Positions 21,313-23,008 of a stretch of DNA of 23,008 nt are shown here, piece by piece. The notes under the pieces were generated by a model. That model had not been told where the DNA came from, searched no databases, and saw only the letters and a program-made list of their open reading frames with translations. A program made the position numbers and the translations under genes. Source of the stretch: Chlorobium sp. Lineage in GTDB: Bacteria > Bacteroidota > Chlorobiia > Chlorobiales > Chlorobiaceae. The stretch spans positions 1 to 23,008 of the forward strand of contig JANQFD010000165.1 in the NCBI GenBank assembly GCA_028278005.1. Direction: 5' to 3'. The number at the start of each line of letters is the position of its first letter. Within the stretch, counting starts at the first letter, position 1.

Positions 21313-21693
21313 ATGGATTCCATCAAATACGACTTGTCGAACATGGATATCACTTCCTGGGCGCTACTGTTCTCGATCATCTTGAACGTCGTGACAATAG
21401 CCAGTATCATTGTCGATATTGTCAGCAGTAACGAGAAGAAGACAGCGATCCAGAGAAACTTCCTCGTTATAGCAGCGATCTCTGCGATACTCATATCCCT
21501 GAGCGGTATTTTTCTTTCTGTGCTGAACGCTGAAAGTCTCGGTTTTTGGTATCCCTTGTTCATCTCAATCTTCGTTGGTTTACTGGTGTTTCTCACACTC
21601 ATGCTCTTTTTCTGGCACTACCTCAAACAGATCCGGAAAGTCCATGAGAACACTCTGGAGGTCATCCAGAAAATCACTGACCGCTTATCGTAA
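21313..21693 (+). CDS. Rightward three-helix membrane protein (candidate superinfection exclusion or moron), 126 aa
   Basis: Three spans are clear: WALLFSIILNVVTIASIIV, FLVIAAISAILISLSGIFL and WYPLFISIFVGLLVFLTLML, followed by a charged cytoplasmic helix (LKQIRKVHENTLEVIQKITD). Codons strongly favour ATC, CTC/CTG and TTC, as expected of a real gene, whereas the antisense frame uses only AGA/AGG for Arg. The start is uncertain: ATG 21313 has no good site and ATG 21298 directly follows GAGG. It points against its neighbours and is flanked by 23-nt repeats. Position next to the immunity region suggests a lysogenic exclusion role (inference). Confidence 0.6.
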   Translation: MDSIKYDLSNMDITSWALLFSIILNVVTIASIIVDIVSSNEKKTAIQRNFLVIAAISAILISLSGIFLSVLNAESLGFWYPLFISIFVGLLVFLTLMLFFWHYLKQIRKVHENTLEVIQKITDRLS

Positions 21694-21712
21694 CTCCCTT
21701 GCCTTTCATCCA

Positions 21713-21826
21713 TCACGATACCTCTTCAAGCTTCTTGGCCACCCGGTTCAGCTCCCCAATAGAGCACCAGACCGGCAGCAGCGTCTTCAGCCACTGGCGG
21801 CACTGCCATAATTGACTCCGTGGCAT
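21713..21826 (-). CDS. Small protein overlapping the DUF6948 gene end, 37 aa
   Basis: ATG 21826 opens a frame shifted relative to the DUF6948-like gene and runs past its stop to TGA at 21713-21715. The product (MPRSQLWQCRQWLKTLLPVW, then IGELNRVAKKLEEVS) has one amphipathic or membrane helix and a charged end; 'W....LP.W..iGeLNrvak.L' is a pattern I associate with tiny phage membrane proteins. Its last seven codons are repeated with only synonymous changes at 21203-21225, which supports coding. No ribosome site. Confidence 0.45.
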   Translation of the reverse strand: MPRSQLWQCRQWLKTLLPVWCSIGELNRVAKKLEEVS

Positions 21827-22079
21827 GTTCAGTTACCGGATAAATTCCTATGAGTCCGGCCAGTTTTGCTTGAGGAACCGGGTGAGAAAACTTGCAGTTT
21901 TCTGGATCACGCACGCCATAATCGGCTAGGTTATGGAGATCTGCTGCACCATCCCAAAACCACAACTGCCGGGCATTTTTCAGAACGACCTCGTTCTCGT
22001 TACGACAGACAACATTGCCGGCGAAAACGTAACCGTCGCGTAACGAGACAATGCTATAATTGAAAATTCTGTCATCCAT
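21726..22079 (-). CDS. DUF6948-like phage protein, 117 aa
   Basis: The pattern is clear: SIVSLRDGYVFAGNVVCRNE, NEVVLKNARQLWFWDGAADL, HNLADYGVRDPENCKFSHPV, then IGIYPVTEHATESIMAVPPV. These ('G.v.eV.LknAr.lwyW.GA..L..la..Gv..p..CkF', '..I.e.te.A..SI..VpvW') match the DUF6948 family as I remember it, a small beta/alpha protein common in phage early regions without known function. The last 20 residues (AAAGLVLYWGAEPGGQEA) are longer than usual and overlap the 37-aa gene. No good ribosome site precedes the ATG. Confidence 0.8.
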   Translation of the reverse strand: MDDRIFNYSIVSLRDGYVFAGNVVCRNENEVVLKNARQLWFWDGAADLHNLADYGVRDPENCKFSHPVPQAKLAGLIGIYPVTEHATESIMAVPPVAEDAAAGLVLYWGAEPGGQEA

Positions 22080-22104
22080 TGTATCTGTGTTGATCGGTTA
22101 ACGG

Positions 22105-22356
22105 TTACTCCTCGATAATCCCCCTGATCTCCTCCTCGACCAGCTCCGCTTGCATTTCAGCCTCCTGCTGCGCCTGTTTCATTTCCTTGAGCGCCTCCTT
22201 GTAGTAAGGCATCGTTCCGCGATGTCTCCGTTTGATGCGCTGCTTCACGGCCTGCCACGAAAGATCAAGCCCTTCCTGTTCAAGGATTTTCTCCTGAACC
22301 GCTTTCACCACACCGCGATACTGCTTTCTGTGGTCTATCTCTGCTTTGGTTGGCAT
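22105..22356 (-). CDS. First leftward early protein, possible regulator, 83 aa
   Basis: This is the first gene of the leftward operon, facing the repressor across the control region, the place of cro or cII-type genes. The N-terminal half is basic with a helix-turn-helix-like arrangement (KAEIDHRKQYRGVVKAVQE, then LDLSWQAVKQRIKRRHRG), and the C-terminal half is a long acidic coiled coil (KEMKQAQQEAEMQAELVEEE). No family is recognised. It begins 32 nt or so after the predicted promoter start and lacks a ribosome site (AACAACCATC precedes the ATG). Confidence 0.65.
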   Translation of the reverse strand: MPTKAEIDHRKQYRGVVKAVQEKILEQEGLDLSWQAVKQRIKRRHRGTMPYYKEALKEMKQAQQEAEMQAELVEEEIRGIIEE

Positions 22357-22373
22357 GATGGTTGTTTGTATTA

Positions 22374-22402
22374 TTCTTGTAAGGTTCTATGATCATTATA
22401 CA
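22374..22402 (+). promoter_or_regulatory. Rightward repressor promoter
   Basis: TATACA (22397-22402) lies 17 nt after TTCTTG (22374-22379), reading toward the repressor. The -35 is weak, as expected for a promoter that needs activation or gives low repressor levels. Its -10 box shares bases with the leftward TATAAT, so only one polymerase can occupy the site. Confidence 0.45.
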
Positions 22403-22422
22403 CAAAACGTGAGTTACAACAA
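22395..22422 (-). promoter_or_regulatory. Leftward early promoter
   Basis: A perfect TATAAT on the minus strand (22400-22395) has TTGTTG (22422-22417) 16 nt upstream. Transcription would begin near 22388, about 32 nt before the 83-aa gene. The -10 overlaps that of the repressor promoter on the other strand. Confidence 0.55.
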
Positions 22423-22451
22423 AACATTCTGTGAACATAAATGCATTTTTT

Positions 22452-23008
22452 GTGAAAAAAGAAGATTTTTTTGATCGACTCGAACATGCCTTTAATGTCT
22501 CAGGGACAAGCCAACTTGCTAATTTATTAGGAGTTGTTCCAACAACGATTTCAAACTGGAAAAGTGGGCGCAATCAACCGGATTATGAAAGGCTTTTCAC
22601 TTTATGTGAGCACAAAGGGATTAATATTCATTGGCTCATCATGGGTGAAGGGGAAATGTTCACAAGTGACTTAAAAAACAATCCGCGCGAAACATCTCAC
22701 TATGAAAAACTCGGGCGGGCAGTGCAGGAATTAGTATCCGAGGCGGTAAAAAATGAACGAGAAAAACACCCCCCTTCCCCAGCAACTGAATCTCCTGCCG
22801 AATATCCTTTAGAAAATGAAAGCATCCCCTTTTACCAGCACCTCATAGCAGCTGGGCCATGTACAGACTCATCAGGGCCTGTTGAAGAAGACCTTGAGCT
22901 TCCAAGCGACATGATCCCTCACCCGGCAGATACGTATGCCGTGAAAGTCACCGGGGATAGCATGAAAGGAGACAACATAGAGGAAGGGGATGTCCTGATA
23001 GTAGACTG
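22452..23008 (+). CDS. CI/LexA-type phage repressor with S24 peptidase domain, 3' end outside window
   Basis: The N-terminus is the phage CI-type HTH: DFFDRLEHAFNVSGTSQLAN, LLGVVPTTISNWKSGRNQPD, YERLFTLCEHKGINIHWLIM and GEGEMF. After an acidic and Pro-rich linker comes an S24 peptidase: a likely self-cleavage Ala134-Gly135 in HLIAAGPCTDSSGPVEEDLE and catalytic Ser170 in AVKVTGDSMKGDNIEEGDVL; the catalytic Lys would lie beyond the edge. RecA-stimulated cleavage, and so SOS induction of the prophage, is expected from the family. The start is GTG 22452 or GTG 22431; neither has a ribosome site, so a leaderless or weakly translated message is possible. Confidence 0.92.
   Translation, partial: MKKEDFFDRLEHAFNVSGTSQLANLLGVVPTTISNWKSGRNQPDYERLFTLCEHKGINIHWLIMGEGEMFTSDLKNNPRETSHYEKLGRAVQELVSEAVKNEREKHPPSPATESPAEYPLENESIPFYQHLIAAGPCTDSSGPVEEDLELPSDMIPHPADTYAVKVTGDSMKGDNIEEGDVLIVD

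Noticed and set aside
21243..21602. Leftward membrane-protein-like frame antisense to the rightward membrane gene
   Set aside because: All its Arg codons are AGA/AGG and ATA is frequent, unlike neighbours, while the rightward frame favours ATC and CTC/CTG. Hydrophobic genes often give hydrophobic antisense frames. Some doubt remains because it agrees with the operon direction.
22280..22573. Leftward frame across the control region and repressor start
   Set aside because: It covers both promoters and the repressor HTH, has no ribosome site and shows no recognisable pattern.
1..23008. CRISPR arrays, insertion sequences, rRNA or intact tRNA genes
   Set aside because: No regularly spaced repeats, transposase-like frames, terminal inverted repeats or complete tRNA folds were seen.

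Overview
The window is most of a temperate, lambda-type siphophage genome (prophage or free phage), with its right end in the CI/LexA-type repressor and its left end just past the tail tape measure. Strong AAGGAGG-type ribosome sites and a lipobox lipoprotein point to a Gram-negative bacterial host, but nothing in the window names the host. No integrase, lysis gene or attachment site lies inside it.

Layout. Almost everything is one leftward (minus strand) gene train. From right to left: a divergent control region (22357-22451) with the repressor reading right; small early genes including a 23-nt repeated gene end, a DUF6948-type protein and an excisionase-like HTH protein; a tightly overlapped block (ATGA/GTGA junctions) of small proteins, zinc ribbons, an HD-domain protein, an adenine methyltransferase and a C5-cytosine methyltransferase; a replication-organiser protein; a probable cos region (about 14925-15030); small (Nu1-like) and large (GpA-like) terminase; a Z-like protein; then a head-tail adaptor, lambda-type portal, a fused protease/HK97-type capsid gene, FII-like and U-like joining proteins, tail tube, G and G-T tail chaperones and an 891-residue tape measure.

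Two islands break the strand order. The larger (about 9652-11804) is a visibly AT-richer block of four rightward genes (lipoprotein, small soluble protein, membrane protein, secreted repeat-like protein) inserted between the Z-like gene and the head genes. The smaller is a rightward three-helix membrane protein (21313-21693) flanked by 23-nt repeats that both end an ORF in the same peptide. Both look like accessory 'moron' cargo carried by the phage.

Three expression devices are readable directly: a textbook -1 frameshift site (heptamer GGGAAAC, 5-nt spacer, 10-bp stem) that makes G-T; an internal AAGGAGG start that can make free capsid protein from the protease-capsid gene; and a 287-codon second reading frame inside the cytosine methyltransferase gene, with its own AAAGGA site. 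The last reads as a genuine overlapping gene and, with the four-gene cargo block, is the part most worth following up.
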